NCBI GenBank assembly: GCA_937892525.1
Contig: CALAEV010000007.1
Location: 24,352 to 88,351 of the forward strand
Length of the DNA: 64,000 nt
From: an uncultured Clostridia bacterium
GTDB lineage: Bacteria > Bacillota > Clostridia > Oscillospirales > Acutalibacteraceae
Direction of reading: 5' to 3'
In this document: positions 36,363 to 45,768 of the stretch, piece after piece
Layout of the letters: each line of letters begins with the position of its first letter
How positions within the stretch are numbered: position 1 is the first letter of the stretch
Translations under genes and position numbers: made by a program
Notes under the pieces: model-generated
Told to the model about the DNA's origin: nothing
Databases searched by the model: none
What the model saw: the letters and a program-made list of their open reading frames with translations, nothing else

Positions 36363-36393
36363 ATATAATCGCAAATAACATTCAACTTGTGAC
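36363..36393 (-). promoter_or_regulatory. Bipartite element upstream of the cysteine peptidase, shared with 2463-2493
   Basis: Minus strand GTCACAA (36387-36393), 15 nt, CGATTATAT (36363-36371), the same words and spacing as at 2463-2493. Likely promoter or activator site. Confidence 0.45.
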
Positions 36394-36556
36394 ATTAAAA
36401 GAGAATAATTCGGTGAAATCTGCCTTTTCAACAAATTAGGAGCATTAATTTTGTTAAGGTTCAATAATCAATTACAATATATCATTATTAAAGGGATTTG
36501 TCAATTTTTATAAAATACTTTGAAACACACAGAATGACATTTTATTTATGTTTTAA
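36394..36556. other. AT-rich gene-free stretch
   Basis: No coding frame, repeat or hairpin of note is seen between the peptidase leader and the alpha-glucosidase promoter. Confidence 0.5.
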
Positions 36557-36585
36557 TTGTTTTTCTGTAATTTCTATGCTATACT
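36557..36585 (+). promoter_or_regulatory. Promoter of the alpha-glucosidase operon
   Basis: TTGTTT (36557-36562), 17-nt spacer, TATACT (36580-36585) with an extended TG (TGC) before the -10. No clear cre site was found by eye. Confidence 0.55.
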
Positions 36586-36627
36586 TATATTTGTATATAT
36601 TCTAACAACAAATAGGGGTGTTATTTT

Positions 36628-38301
36628 ATGAACAAAGCTTGGTACAAAGAAATGGTTGTTTACCAGATTTGGCCTCGCAGTTTCAAAGACTCTAACGGTG
36701 ACGGTATTGGTGACCTTGAGGGTATTTATGAGAAACTCGACTATGTTAAATCAATAGGCATTGACGCTATCTGGTTTTCTCCACTTTTCAAATCAGCAAA
36801 TGCTGACTATGGTTATGATATCTCCGATTATATGGATATAAACCCTGAATACGGCGATATGGAAACATTCAAAAAAGTGCTTAACGCTTGCCACGAACGT
36901 GGAATGAAAGTATTTATGGACCTTGTTGTAAACCACACATCTACTGAACATCATTGGTTCAAAGAGGCTTGCAAGAGCGTTGATAATCCTTATCACGATT
37001 ACTACATTTGGCGTAAAGGTAAGGGCAAAAACGGTAAAAAACCACCTAACAACTGGCTTTCAACATTTGAGGGTGGTGCTTGGGAATATGTTCCTGAAGT
37101 TGACGAATATTACCTTCATGTTTTCACAAAAGGTCAGCCAGACCTTAATATGGATAACCCAAAAGTCCGTGAAGAAGTTAAGAATGTTATGAAATTCTGG
37201 CTTGATATGGGCGTTGACGGTTTCCGTGAAGACGTTATTACATACATTTCAAAGAGAGAAGGACTTCCTAACGCTATTCCAATTCCTGTAGCTGCAGGTA
37301 TGGAGCACTACAATTGTGGCCCACATCTTTACGAATATCTTAAAGAGTTCCACGACGATGTTCTTTCAAAATACGACTGTTTCACAGTTGGTGAAGGTCC
37401 ACTTATCACACCTGAAAAAGTTCTTAGATTCGTTACTGAAGACGATACTCAGGTACTTAAAACTATGTTCAGTTTTGACCACCTTGAAGCTGACTGCTTT
37501 ATGACTGACTGGATTAAAACTCCATTCAACCTTAAAAAGATGAAAAAATGCTACCAGAAATGGTATGACGCTATGAATGGCAAGGGTTGGCATACACTTT
37601 ATCTTGAAAACCATGACCACCCACGAATTGTTGACCGTTACGGCTCACTTAAATACAGAGTTGAAAGTGCAAAAATGCTTGCAACTATGTGTTATCTCCA
37701 AAAGGGTACTCCATTCATTTATCAAGGTCAAGAAATTGGTATGACAAATATCCAACTCAAATCAATTGACGAGTTCAAGGATATGATGACATTCAACAAT
37801 GAAAAGACCTTTGCAAAGCTTGGTATCAAGGGTGAAAAATTCCTCAAAATGGCAAATGCAGGCTCTCGCGAAAACTCAAGAACTCCTGTTCAATGGGATG
37901 ATAGTGATTACGCAGGTTTCTCAACAGTTGAACCTTGGTTTAACCTTAATGAAAACTACAAGGAAATCAATGTAGCCGCTGCTGAAGCAGATGAAAATTC
38001 AATTCTTAACTACTACCGTAAACTTCTTAAATTCAGAAAAGAACACGAAGTTGCAATTTATGGTGATTACAAAGAGCATTACAAGAATAGTGATAAGCTT
38101 TATGTTTATGAGAGAAATCTTGATGGTGAAAAAATCCTTGTTGTTTGCTCATTCTCTGAAAAGAGCGTTAACTTTGTAGCACCTGAAGGCATTGACCTTT
38201 CAAAAGGCGAGCTTGTACTTGCAAACTACAAGCTTACTCCACTTACAAACAACTCATTTGTAACAAGACCTTACGAATGCCGAGTTTATTATTTCAAATA
38301 A
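36628..38301 (+). CDS. malL: GH13 alpha-glucosidase (oligo-1,6-glucosidase type)
   Basis: 557 aa, typical for GH13_31. Starts KAWYKEMVVYQIWPRSFKDSNGDG. Conserved regions: DLVVNHTS (I), VDGFREDVI with nucleophile Asp (II), TVGEGPL with acid/base Glu (III), LENHDHPR (IV). Cytoplasmic, hydrolysing isomaltose/maltose-type oligosaccharides brought in by the transporter 12 nt downstream. Exact specificity unknown. Confidence 0.92.
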   Translation: MNKAWYKEMVVYQIWPRSFKDSNGDGIGDLEGIYEKLDYVKSIGIDAIWFSPLFKSANADYGYDISDYMDINPEYGDMETFKKVLNACHERGMKVFMDLVVNHTSTEHHWFKEACKSVDNPYHDYYIWRKGKGKNGKKPPNNWLSTFEGGAWEYVPEVDEYYLHVFTKGQPDLNMDNPKVREEVKNVMKFWLDMGVDGFREDVITYISKREGLPNAIPIPVAAGMEHYNCGPHLYEYLKEFHDDVLSKYDCFTVGEGPLITPEKVLRFVTEDDTQVLKTMFSFDHLEADCFMTDWIKTPFNLKKMKKCYQKWYDAMNGKGWHTLYLENHDHPRIVDRYGSLKYRVESAKMLATMCYLQKGTPFIYQGQEIGMTNIQLKSIDEFKDMMTFNNEKTFAKLGIKGEKFLKMANAGSRENSRTPVQWDDSDYAGFSTVEPWFNLNENYKEINVAAAEADENSILNYYRKLLKFRKEHEVAIYGDYKEHYKNSDKLYVYERNLDGEKILVVCSFSEKSVNFVAPEGIDLSKGELVLANYKLTPLTNNSFVTRPYECRVYYFK

Positions 38302-38313
38302 GAGGTAAATGAA

Positions 38314-39666
38314 ATGAATAATAACGGAAAACTTTCTAAGCGTGTCTGGACAGGTATTCTCTTATTTATGTTTATGGGGTTACTTGCATGGAACGTTGAA
38401 AATATGTATTTTAACACATTCTTAAATGACTGTGTTTACAATGAAGGCATTTTAGGTGCATCTCTTACACTTACTGATGCAGTAAACATTATGGTTACGC
38501 TCTCTGCAATTACTGCAGTTGTAACAACATTCATTATGGGTACTCTCAGTGAAAAACTTAAAAACCGTAAGGCATTTATCTCTTTTGGTTATATCGCATG
38601 GGGTATTGTTACTGCTCTTTTCGGTTTTATTACAAAAGACAACATCGCTAACCTTTTTGGACTTACTGAGCCTGGTCAGATTGTTACAGCAACTGCGTGG
38701 GTTGTTATTGTAATGGATATTATAATGACATTTATGGGCTCAACAAGTAATGACTCTGCATTCAATGCTTGGGTTACTGACGTTACAACTCCTGAATCAC
38801 GTCCAAAGGTTGAAACTGCATCAACATTTATGGGATTCCTTGCAATGGCTGTAATTATGGTTGTTGGCTCACTTGCTCAAAGTGGAACAATCTCATACAG
38901 CGTATTCTTTATTGGTATGGGCGCTTTTGTTGCAATCGTAGGTGTTGCAGGTGTATTCCTTATTGATAATCCAAAGAAATTTGAAAATGCAACAAAGTCA
39001 AACACAAGCTATTGGGCAGACCTTTTTTATGGCTTCCGTCCAAGCGTTATTAAAAAGAATAGCAGTCTTTACTTAATTCTTTCTGCTTTCTGTATTTTCA
39101 ACTGTGCTTTCCAAGTGTTCTTCCCATATCTTATTATTTACTTAGGCTCAGTTGTGCTTCCTGCAAATGCAGATATCAATCTTCTTTCAGCAGGAGTAAT
39201 TATTCCTGCGGTTATTTCAGTTGCAACAATTATTGCAGGTATTGTAATTCTTATGAAAGTTGCTGTTAATAATAAACCGGTTGCTTTCCTTACAAGCTCG
39301 GCACTTCTTATTGTGGGCCTTTTCATTCTTTCAACATCAACACACATTATGACAATTATCGTTGGTATTGCACCAGTACTTATCGGCTACCTTGTACTTA
39401 CAATTCAGCTTGGTGCATCAACACGTGACTACACACCACAAGACAATGTTGGATTATTCCAAGGTATCAGAATGGTGTTCACAGTGCTTATTCCAATGGT
39501 AGTTGGTCCTACACTTGGTAACATCGCAACAAAGAACACATCAGGTGCTGAAGATGTTCTTCCTACAAAAGCAATCTTCCTTTATGCAGGTATTGTAGCA
39601 ATATTCTTGATTGTTCCAATGATTGCACTTATCAAGAATATGAAAAAAGAAAAAGCAAACAACTAA
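38314..39666 (+). CDS. MFS/GPH-type sugar transporter
   Basis: 450 aa with about twelve helices. SNDSAFNAWVTDVTTPESRPKVE after helix 4 resembles glycoside-pentoside-hexuronide symporters. In an operon with the alpha-glucosidase, so a glucoside or malto-oligosaccharide substrate is likely. Confidence 0.85.
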   Translation: MNNNGKLSKRVWTGILLFMFMGLLAWNVENMYFNTFLNDCVYNEGILGASLTLTDAVNIMVTLSAITAVVTTFIMGTLSEKLKNRKAFISFGYIAWGIVTALFGFITKDNIANLFGLTEPGQIVTATAWVVIVMDIIMTFMGSTSNDSAFNAWVTDVTTPESRPKVETASTFMGFLAMAVIMVVGSLAQSGTISYSVFFIGMGAFVAIVGVAGVFLIDNPKKFENATKSNTSYWADLFYGFRPSVIKKNSSLYLILSAFCIFNCAFQVFFPYLIIYLGSVVLPANADINLLSAGVIIPAVISVATIIAGIVILMKVAVNNKPVAFLTSSALLIVGLFILSTSTHIMTIIVGIAPVLIGYLVLTIQLGASTRDYTPQDNVGLFQGIRMVFTVLIPMVVGPTLGNIATKNTSGAEDVLPTKAIFLYAGIVAIFLIVPMIALIKNMKKEKANN

Positions 39667-39691
39667 TCTTTTACTGAAGAGACAAAACAAA

Positions 39692-39720
39692 AATGCCTTA
39701 CAGATATTCTGTAAGGCATT
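39692..39720. terminator. Terminator after the glucosidase/transporter operon
   Basis: AATGCCTTACAGA-TAT-TCTGTAAGGCATT followed by TTTTA; convergent genes on both sides. Confidence 0.85.
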
Positions 39721-39722
39721 TT

Positions 39723-40217
39723 TTACATTTGGAATATTCCATAAGTTACTGCTGACATTATAAATCCGGCAATCAACACGCCAAGAGCTATAATCGGCAA
39801 TGATTTTTTCATTCTTATATCAAGAAGTGCTGCCATCAATGCACCTGTCCAACCACCTGTACCGGGTAATGGAATTGCAACGAAAAGAAGCAGTCCCCAA
39901 GACTCATATTTAAGAACTTTTTCTTTATTCTTTTCTGTTTTTTTCTCAAGTTTTTCAACAATCTTTGAGAAAAACTTAAATCGACGCAAAAAGTCAAAAA
40001 TCTTCCTGATAAAAAGAATTATAAACGGAATAGGCAACATATTACCTAAATAGCAAATAAGAAAAGCTTTAATAAAAGGGATTTCCATAAGTCGTGCAGC
40101 AATCATACCACCACGACACTCAAGCACAGGACAAAGAGAAATCACAAATGCAATCAATTCTTCAGGAATTTTATCTTGAAAGAATGCAGTTAATTCATTA
40201 ACTATTGTCTCAACCAT
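39723..40217 (-). CDS. COG2426-type small membrane protein (small multidrug export family)
   Basis: 164 aa, four hydrophobic segments. PVLECRGGMIAARLMEIPF and FVAIPLPGTGGWTGALMAALL are family landmarks. Often annotated as small multidrug export protein, with little proof. Overlaps the Nudix gene by 8 nt. Confidence 0.8.
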   Translation of the reverse strand: MVETIVNELTAFFQDKIPEELIAFVISLCPVLECRGGMIAARLMEIPFIKAFLICYLGNMLPIPFIILFIRKIFDFLRRFKFFSKIVEKLEKKTEKNKEKVLKYESWGLLLFVAIPLPGTGGWTGALMAALLDIRMKKSLPIIALGVLIAGFIMSAVTYGIFQM

Positions 40218-40950
40218 TTGTCACCCCTACCCTTTCAAGATATTCTTTTGCTTTTGTAAGCAGATATTTATCATTAGGGAACTTGAGAGAATTCATAGCC
40301 TTATCATATTTAAGCCACAAATATTCTTCAATTTCTTCACGCTGAATAATTGTGTTTGTATCATCAGTAGTTGCAAGAAAAATTATAACCTTTTTCTCAA
40401 TTCTACCTTGAATTGAATACTCTGACTTGAACCTAAAATCAGGTAAAAACCTTGCTCTTATACCTGTTTCCTCAAGTATTTCACGATACGCAGTTTCGTG
40501 CTCTCCTTCGCCACGTTCCATATGTCCTTTAGGAAAGCCCCAATTAAGACTACGTCTGTTTTTGATAAGTAAAAACCTTGTTTCACCATTGATAATTCTA
40601 TACACAATTGCACCACAAGAGCATTCGTAAAGACAACTTATATCATAAGTGCCCTGTTTTTCTGCAAACTCAATTGCGTCTTCAATTTGGTGAACGATAT
40701 AACGTTTACTTTTAGGTGCAACAACAAGCATTATTCCACCCATATTTTTTCTTTTTACAACGGCGATTACACGACCTTCAAACACTCTTACACGGTGTGT
40801 AACGCCCATAATGTATGCACCCTTCACAGGAGAACGAGAATCAAGCCCACTCTCAACGGTACCAAAATTCAATTGATAAGGAATACCATTTTCACTGTCA
40901 AAGGAGTGCATAGGCTTCGTAACACGAACCCTTACATATTTACCTAACAT
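40210..40950 (-). CDS. Nudix hydrolase with an N-terminal pyrophosphatase-like domain
   Basis: 246 aa. The Nudix box is complete at about 145-167 (GHMERGEGEHETAYREILEE begins it). A CLYECSCGAIVYR segment precedes the domain, as in diadenosine tetraphosphatase-like proteins. Residues 1-100 (MLGKYVRVRVTKPMHSFDSE, LNFGTVESG, AYIMGV, GRVIAVVKRKN) resemble the inorganic-pyrophosphatase-like domain found in Clostridia, but the acidic metal ligands expected there look degenerate. The fusion assignment is from pattern memory. Confidence 0.75.
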   Translation of the reverse strand: MLGKYVRVRVTKPMHSFDSENGIPYQLNFGTVESGLDSRSPVKGAYIMGVTHRVRVFEGRVIAVVKRKNMGGIMLVVAPKSKRYIVHQIEDAIEFAEKQGTYDISCLYECSCGAIVYRIINGETRFLLIKNRRSLNWGFPKGHMERGEGEHETAYREILEETGIRARFLPDFRFKSEYSIQGRIEKKVIIFLATTDDTNTIIQREEIEEYLWLKYDKAMNSLKFPNDKYLLTKAKEYLERVGVTNG

Positions 40951-41153
40951 ATGTATCTACTCCCGAAAATTGAACCTGAAAAACACAGGTTCTTCTAAAA
41001 CTGTCTATCATTATACATATTTTCTTATAATGTTTCAAGTGTATGACAAAAATTTCTTTATTTCCCTAGTATTTTTTTGAAAAAAGGATTGTGATTTTTA
41101 CTCGATTGTTGTAAAATAAAATGGATAAATTATGTGATTGAGGAGTGTTAGTT

Positions 41154-42446
41154 TTGGCTGACAATCGTTTTAACAATAATGATTTTGAAGATGTTTTCAG
41201 TAATTCTCCAAAAAACGATGAATTTGAAGATATTTACAGCAACTCATCAAATGAAGATTTTTATGAAGATGTTTCATCGTTTTCAGGAAATCCTGTAAAA
41301 AAACAAGATAAAGAAATTGACGAATATTATGACGGTGATTTTACTGTAAAATATAACAGCGCTGTGCAGAATCGTCGTCGTCAGGAAATTCAGTATGACG
41401 ATATAAGCGATGTTTACGGTGATATTTCATCTGACTCAGATACACGCAAGAAAAAGAAGAAAAAAAGACACCCTATAAGAAACACTTTTCTTATACTCTT
41501 GTGTCTTATTATAGTTGCAACCTCTTGCGTAGGCTTTTATGGATACAACACTGTGGACAAGTTATTGTCATCATTTAATACGGATGAGCCATTAGAAGAA
41601 AATCTTTATATTTCAAGTGATGAACTTTACTCTGACCCTGACCAGATTAACATTCTCCTTGTTGGTGTTGATGCTCGTGAAACTGAAGTAGGCTCACGTT
41701 CTGATACTATGATGCTTGTTACACTTGACAACAAAAATGGTCAAATTAAGCTTACATCATTCCTTCGCGACTCTTATGTTGATGTTGCAGGTAGAAACAG
41801 ATGGTCAAAGCTTAACTCTGCATATTTCAGGGGTGGAATACAAATGCTTGTTGATACCCTTGAACTTAATTTTGGTGTTGAAATTCCATATTATGCACTT
41901 GTTGACTTTGAAATTTTTATGACTATTGTTGACGAGCTTGGCGGTATCAATGTTGATGTTACTGAAAAAGAAAGTTATTATACATACCATTCAGGAGATG
42001 TTGGTGTTCCTGTTAGAATTGAGGCCGGTGAAGATGTACTTCTCAATGGCCAGCAAGCACTATGGTATTCAAGAATCCGTTACCTTGACTCTGACTTTAT
42101 GAGAACAAAGCGTCAGCGTAAGGTTATTTCTGCTATTGTTGAAAAAGCGCTTACGAAAGAAATTCCTGAACTTCTTAGTCTTGCTGAAACAATTATTCCT
42201 CTTGTCAAAACAAACCTTGATTCTGATAAGATTCTAGAAATCGGTATCGACGCTGTTCTTGACAAAGCATACACATACCCTATTGTTCAGCACAGAATAC
42301 CTGCTGACAAAACTTGGTCTGACAAGACCATTTCAGGTGTTGGTGCTTGTCTTGTTATGGACATGGAAGAAAATCGTGAAATGTTCCGTTCCTTCTTGTC
42401 AGAAAAGCAAGAGATAGAGGAAGAAAGCACAACCAAAGCTCAGTAA
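41154..42446 (+). CDS. LytR-CpsA-Psr (LCP) family wall-polymer ligase
   Basis: 430 aa from TTG 41154 (GAGGAG 9 nt upstream; an in-frame GTG at 41145 lies within the ribosome-binding site). A long acidic Asn/Asp/Ser-rich cytoplasmic region (1-100) precedes a KKKKKR stop and one helix (about 110-130). The LCP domain follows: LLVGVDARETEVGSRSDTMM, SFLRDSYVDV, KLNSAYFRGG, LGGINVDV and WYSRIRYLDSDFMRTKRQ. It attaches teichoic-acid-like or capsular polymers to peptidoglycan. Confidence 0.9.
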   Translation: MADNRFNNNDFEDVFSNSPKNDEFEDIYSNSSNEDFYEDVSSFSGNPVKKQDKEIDEYYDGDFTVKYNSAVQNRRRQEIQYDDISDVYGDISSDSDTRKKKKKKRHPIRNTFLILLCLIIVATSCVGFYGYNTVDKLLSSFNTDEPLEENLYISSDELYSDPDQINILLVGVDARETEVGSRSDTMMLVTLDNKNGQIKLTSFLRDSYVDVAGRNRWSKLNSAYFRGGIQMLVDTLELNFGVEIPYYALVDFEIFMTIVDELGGINVDVTEKESYYTYHSGDVGVPVRIEAGEDVLLNGQQALWYSRIRYLDSDFMRTKRQRKVISAIVEKALTKEIPELLSLAETIIPLVKTNLDSDKILEIGIDAVLDKAYTYPIVQHRIPADKTWSDKTISGVGACLVMDMEENREMFRSFLSEKQEIEEESTTKAQ

Positions 42447-42469
42447 AACTACCGTTGGAGGTATTTGTT

Positions 42470-43969
42470 ATGAAAAAGGCAAAGATGTCGCTTGTATCTG
42501 AATTTACAGGTGCAAAAATTGACGAAAGAATTTACGGCTCATTTATTGAACATTTAGGCCGTGCAGTTTACGGTGGCATTTATGAACCTGACCACCCTAC
42601 TGCTGATGAAGATGGTTTCAGAACTGACGTTATTGAAAAAGTAAAGAAACTTAATGTACCTATTGTACGTTACCCAGGTGGCAACTTTGTTTCAGGCTAT
42701 AACTGGGAAGATGGCGTTGGTCCTAAAGAACTTCGTCCTAAAAAATTGGAGCTTGCGTGGGGCGTTACAGAGCCTAACCTTTTTGGTACAAATGAGTTTG
42801 CAACATGGTGTAAAAAAGCAAACACATCACCTATGATGGCAGTAAATCTTGGACTTCGTGGTCCTGAAGAGGCAAGAAATTTAGTTGAATACTGTAACCA
42901 TAAATCTGGTAGTTATTGGAGTGACCTTCGTCGTTCACACGGTTACGAAAACCCTCACAACATCAAACTTTGGTGTCTTGGTAATGAAATGGATGGTGAC
43001 TGGCAGATTGGTCACAAAACAGCCTATGAATATGGTAGATGCGCTGCTGAAGCATCAAAGATTATGAAATGGACTGACAATTCAATTGAAACTGTTCTTT
43101 GTGGCAGTGCATCTCGTGATATGCCGACTTTTGGTGATTGGGAAGCTATTACTCTTGATTTGGCTTATGACAAGGTTGACTATCTTTCACTTCATATTTA
43201 TTTTGATAATCGTTCAAACGACACACCTTCATTCCTTGCAAAAAGTATGAAAATGGACGAGTTTATCAGTTCAGTAGTTTGCATTTGCGACTACATAAAG
43301 GCTAAAAAACGTTCAAAGCATACTGTTAACCTTTCATTTGACGAGTGGAATGTTTGGTATCACTCAAACGGTGTTCATGTTGACAAATGGAGTACTGCAC
43401 CTCATCAGCTTGAAGACATTTACAACTTTGAAGATGCCCTTTTAGTGGCACTTATGCTTATGACACTTTTAAAACACGCAGACCGTGTTAAAATTGGTTG
43501 TCTTGCTCAGCTTGTAAATGTTATTGCACCAATTATGACAGAAAACGGTGGCGCTTGTTGGGAACAGACTATCTTCTACCCATTTATGCACCTGTCAAAT
43601 TATGGTCGTGGTTACACACTTGACTCACGTGTAATCTCGCCTAAACACGATACAAAGGAATTTACAGATGTTCCTGACATTGAAAGTATTGCTACTATCA
43701 GCGAAGATAAAGAAAATCTTACAATTTTTGCAGTCAACAGAAACATGGAAGAAAACATTCTTTTTGATATTTCGCTTCTTGACTTTGATAACTTTGAGGT
43801 TATAGATTGTATTGAAATGAGTGGATACGGTATCAAGGAAGAAAACAGTGCAATCCAGGCTCCTGTAAAACCATTTAAAGCAGAAAATCCTGACTTTGAT
43901 GGTAAAAATCTTACTGTTAATCTTAAACCGCTTTCATGGAATGTTATTAGACTTGCAAAAAAGAAATAA
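42470..43969 (+). CDS. abfA: GH51 alpha-L-arabinofuranosidase
   Basis: 499 aa from ATG 42470 (GGAGG upstream). Acid/base Glu in LWCLGNEMDGDWQIG and nucleophile Glu in LSFDEWNVWYHSN; RYPGGNFVSGYNWEDGVGP is conserved. Cytoplasmic, no signal peptide; it releases arabinose from imported arabino-oligosaccharides. 23 nt after the LCP gene, likely by chance. Confidence 0.95.
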   Translation: MKKAKMSLVSEFTGAKIDERIYGSFIEHLGRAVYGGIYEPDHPTADEDGFRTDVIEKVKKLNVPIVRYPGGNFVSGYNWEDGVGPKELRPKKLELAWGVTEPNLFGTNEFATWCKKANTSPMMAVNLGLRGPEEARNLVEYCNHKSGSYWSDLRRSHGYENPHNIKLWCLGNEMDGDWQIGHKTAYEYGRCAAEASKIMKWTDNSIETVLCGSASRDMPTFGDWEAITLDLAYDKVDYLSLHIYFDNRSNDTPSFLAKSMKMDEFISSVVCICDYIKAKKRSKHTVNLSFDEWNVWYHSNGVHVDKWSTAPHQLEDIYNFEDALLVALMLMTLLKHADRVKIGCLAQLVNVIAPIMTENGGACWEQTIFYPFMHLSNYGRGYTLDSRVISPKHDTKEFTDVPDIESIATISEDKENLTIFAVNRNMEENILFDISLLDFDNFEVIDCIEMSGYGIKEENSAIQAPVKPFKAENPDFDGKNLTVNLKPLSWNVIRLAKKK

Positions 43970-44016
43970 ATGTAGTATAATATTATTTAACTTTTAATAA
44001 AGAAAGAGTTGATTTT

Positions 44017-44784
44017 ATGGCTGCTAAATGTCCTAATTGTGGACACACACTCAAAATCTGGAATTTTAAGGCAGAATGTCCTGAGTGTGGGGCAAATATT
44101 CCTAACTACCAATGGGAAAAAAGACTTAATGATGACGCTGACTTCGCAGAAAGTGCATTCGCAAAAATGCACTATAAAACAGCAAACTTTAAAAGTGCTG
44201 CTGCAGGTTCAAAGCTTCGCATTGTCCGTCTTGTATTGACATTTGCTCCACTTATAGCTCTCTTGCTTCCACTTTACGACTTTACACTTTCACTTCCATT
44301 CCGTCACAGTGAAGAATCAGTTTCATTCTTAACATTCATTCTTAACTACCTTCTTAAAGTTGATATTGGAAGCGTGTTAAAACTTGTTGGTGGTGAAGTG
44401 CTTGGCGATGCAACAATTAAAGTTGTTATTGCTTGTGTACTTTTGTTGGTAGCAGTTGTTTGTGGCGTTGCTAATTTCTTTGTGCTTTTAATTTCAGGTA
44501 TAAAATTGCGTTACAAACTTAACATAGCGCTCAACCTTATTAGCACAATTTCTTGGGGCTTGGCTGCTGTATTCTTTGCACAGTTCACATCTGCTTGTAC
44601 TACTCTTGGTGGTGGTATTATTACTGAATGTAGTCTTGGAATAGGTTTCATTATTGGCTGCGTTCTTTTTGCAGTAAACTTTGTGCTTAACATTATTGTT
44701 GGTAAGGGCCTTAAAAAACAGCTTGAGGAGCAACCATCAATGGAAGAGTTCATTGAAAATGAAATCGCATCTCTTCGCAAATAA
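44017..44784 (+). CDS. Zinc-ribbon membrane protein
   Basis: 255 aa. An N-terminal zinc ribbon (CPNCGHTLKIWNF...CPECGANIP) is followed by four hydrophobic segments (about 70-240). Hypothetical; different from the ribbon protein at 2769. Confidence 0.7.
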   Translation: MAAKCPNCGHTLKIWNFKAECPECGANIPNYQWEKRLNDDADFAESAFAKMHYKTANFKSAAAGSKLRIVRLVLTFAPLIALLLPLYDFTLSLPFRHSEESVSFLTFILNYLLKVDIGSVLKLVGGEVLGDATIKVVIACVLLLVAVVCGVANFFVLLISGIKLRYKLNIALNLISTISWGLAAVFFAQFTSACTTLGGGIITECSLGIGFIIGCVLFAVNFVLNIIVGKGLKKQLEEQPSMEEFIENEIASLRK

Positions 44785-44810
44785 CCGTAAAATCAATACA
44801 TAAATATTGT

Positions 44811-44842
44811 TCCCTCCCGTATATTTTACAGGAGGGATTTTT
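44811..44842 (+). terminator. Hairpin plus T-run whose 3' arm is the next gene's ribosome-binding site
   Basis: TCCCTCC (44811-44817) pairs with GGAGGGA (44831-44837); an inner GTA/TAC extends the stem across one mismatch. TTTTT follows at 44838-44842 and the ATG at 44843. GGAGGG is both the stem arm and the Shine-Dalgarno. It can work as terminator of the upstream gene and as translational block. Confidence 0.6.
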
Positions 44843-45601
44843 ATGTTTATGTGGACTTTTTCAAAACGCAGACTTATAGGACTTTTATGTATAGTTTTTG
44901 CCATTACCGTAATTATTGGGTTATTCTTAAATGAAAATATGTCAGTTGCATATTCAAAGCGAGATTTACCAATTTATTCAGTTAATACACTTGAAAAAAA
45001 GATTGCAATTACCTTTGACGCTGCCTGGACTAATCAGGATACAGAAGAAATCATACAAATTCTAAAAAAACATAATGCGAAGGCTACATTCTTTATTGTT
45101 GGTGACTGGGTAGAGAAATTTCCTGAAAGTGTAAAAGCATTTCACGATGCCGGGCATACAATCGCTAACCATTCTGATACCCACAAGGCTTTTTCTAAAT
45201 GTTCAAGAGAAGAAATAAAAGAGGAAATTGTAAACTGCAATAAAAAGCTTGAAGCCATAACCGGTACCCCTGTAACACTTGTACGTGCACCTTCAGGCGA
45301 CTACACGGACCAAAGCCTTGAAGTCTGCAAAGAACTCAAAATGACAATGATACAGTGGAATTGTGACTCTCTTGACTACACAAAAATTTCAACTGACGAG
45401 ATTGTGAACAGAGTTATAAAGGGTACAACCAACGGTTCAATTCTGCTTTTTCATAATGGAGTAGAAAACACTGCACCTGCCCTTGACGAAATACTCACAC
45501 AACTTTCAAGTCAAGGCTATGTCTTCGTTTCAGTTGAAGATTTAATCTACAAAGATAATTATTATATTGACCACACAGGTAAGCAGTATAAAAATGAATA
45601 A
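44843..45601 (+). CDS. Polysaccharide deacetylase, PdaB-like
   Basis: 252 aa from ATG 44843. One N-terminal helix (11-30), then a NodB domain: AITFDAAWTNQDT (the DAA form seen in PdaB), HSDTH metal-binding His pair, RAPSGDYTD and QWNCDSLDY. PdaB-type enzymes are made in sporulation and needed for spore cortex integrity; fits with dpaAB. Sporulation role is inferred. Confidence 0.85.
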   Translation: MFMWTFSKRRLIGLLCIVFAITVIIGLFLNENMSVAYSKRDLPIYSVNTLEKKIAITFDAAWTNQDTEEIIQILKKHNAKATFFIVGDWVEKFPESVKAFHDAGHTIANHSDTHKAFSKCSREEIKEEIVNCNKKLEAITGTPVTLVRAPSGDYTDQSLEVCKELKMTMIQWNCDSLDYTKISTDEIVNRVIKGTTNGSILLFHNGVENTAPALDEILTQLSSQGYVFVSVEDLIYKDNYYIDHTGKQYKNE

Positions 45602-45699
45602 TATCTCCTATAGACTTGCATTACACGATAATTTTGCTATATTTAAGTACAAACAGTACAAAAAAATGAATTTTTTTATATTTTTTTTGTTACTTTTTC

Positions 45700-45728
45700 T
45701 TGATTTTCTTGCAATTTTAGGTTACAAT
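45700..45728 (+). promoter_or_regulatory. Promoter of the phosphoribosyltransferase gene
   Basis: TTGATT (45700-45705), 17-nt spacer, TACAAT (45723-45728). Confidence 0.55.
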
Positions 45729-45768
45729 GAATAACATAAAAAATACTATAAATTCAAGGGGGATTTTT

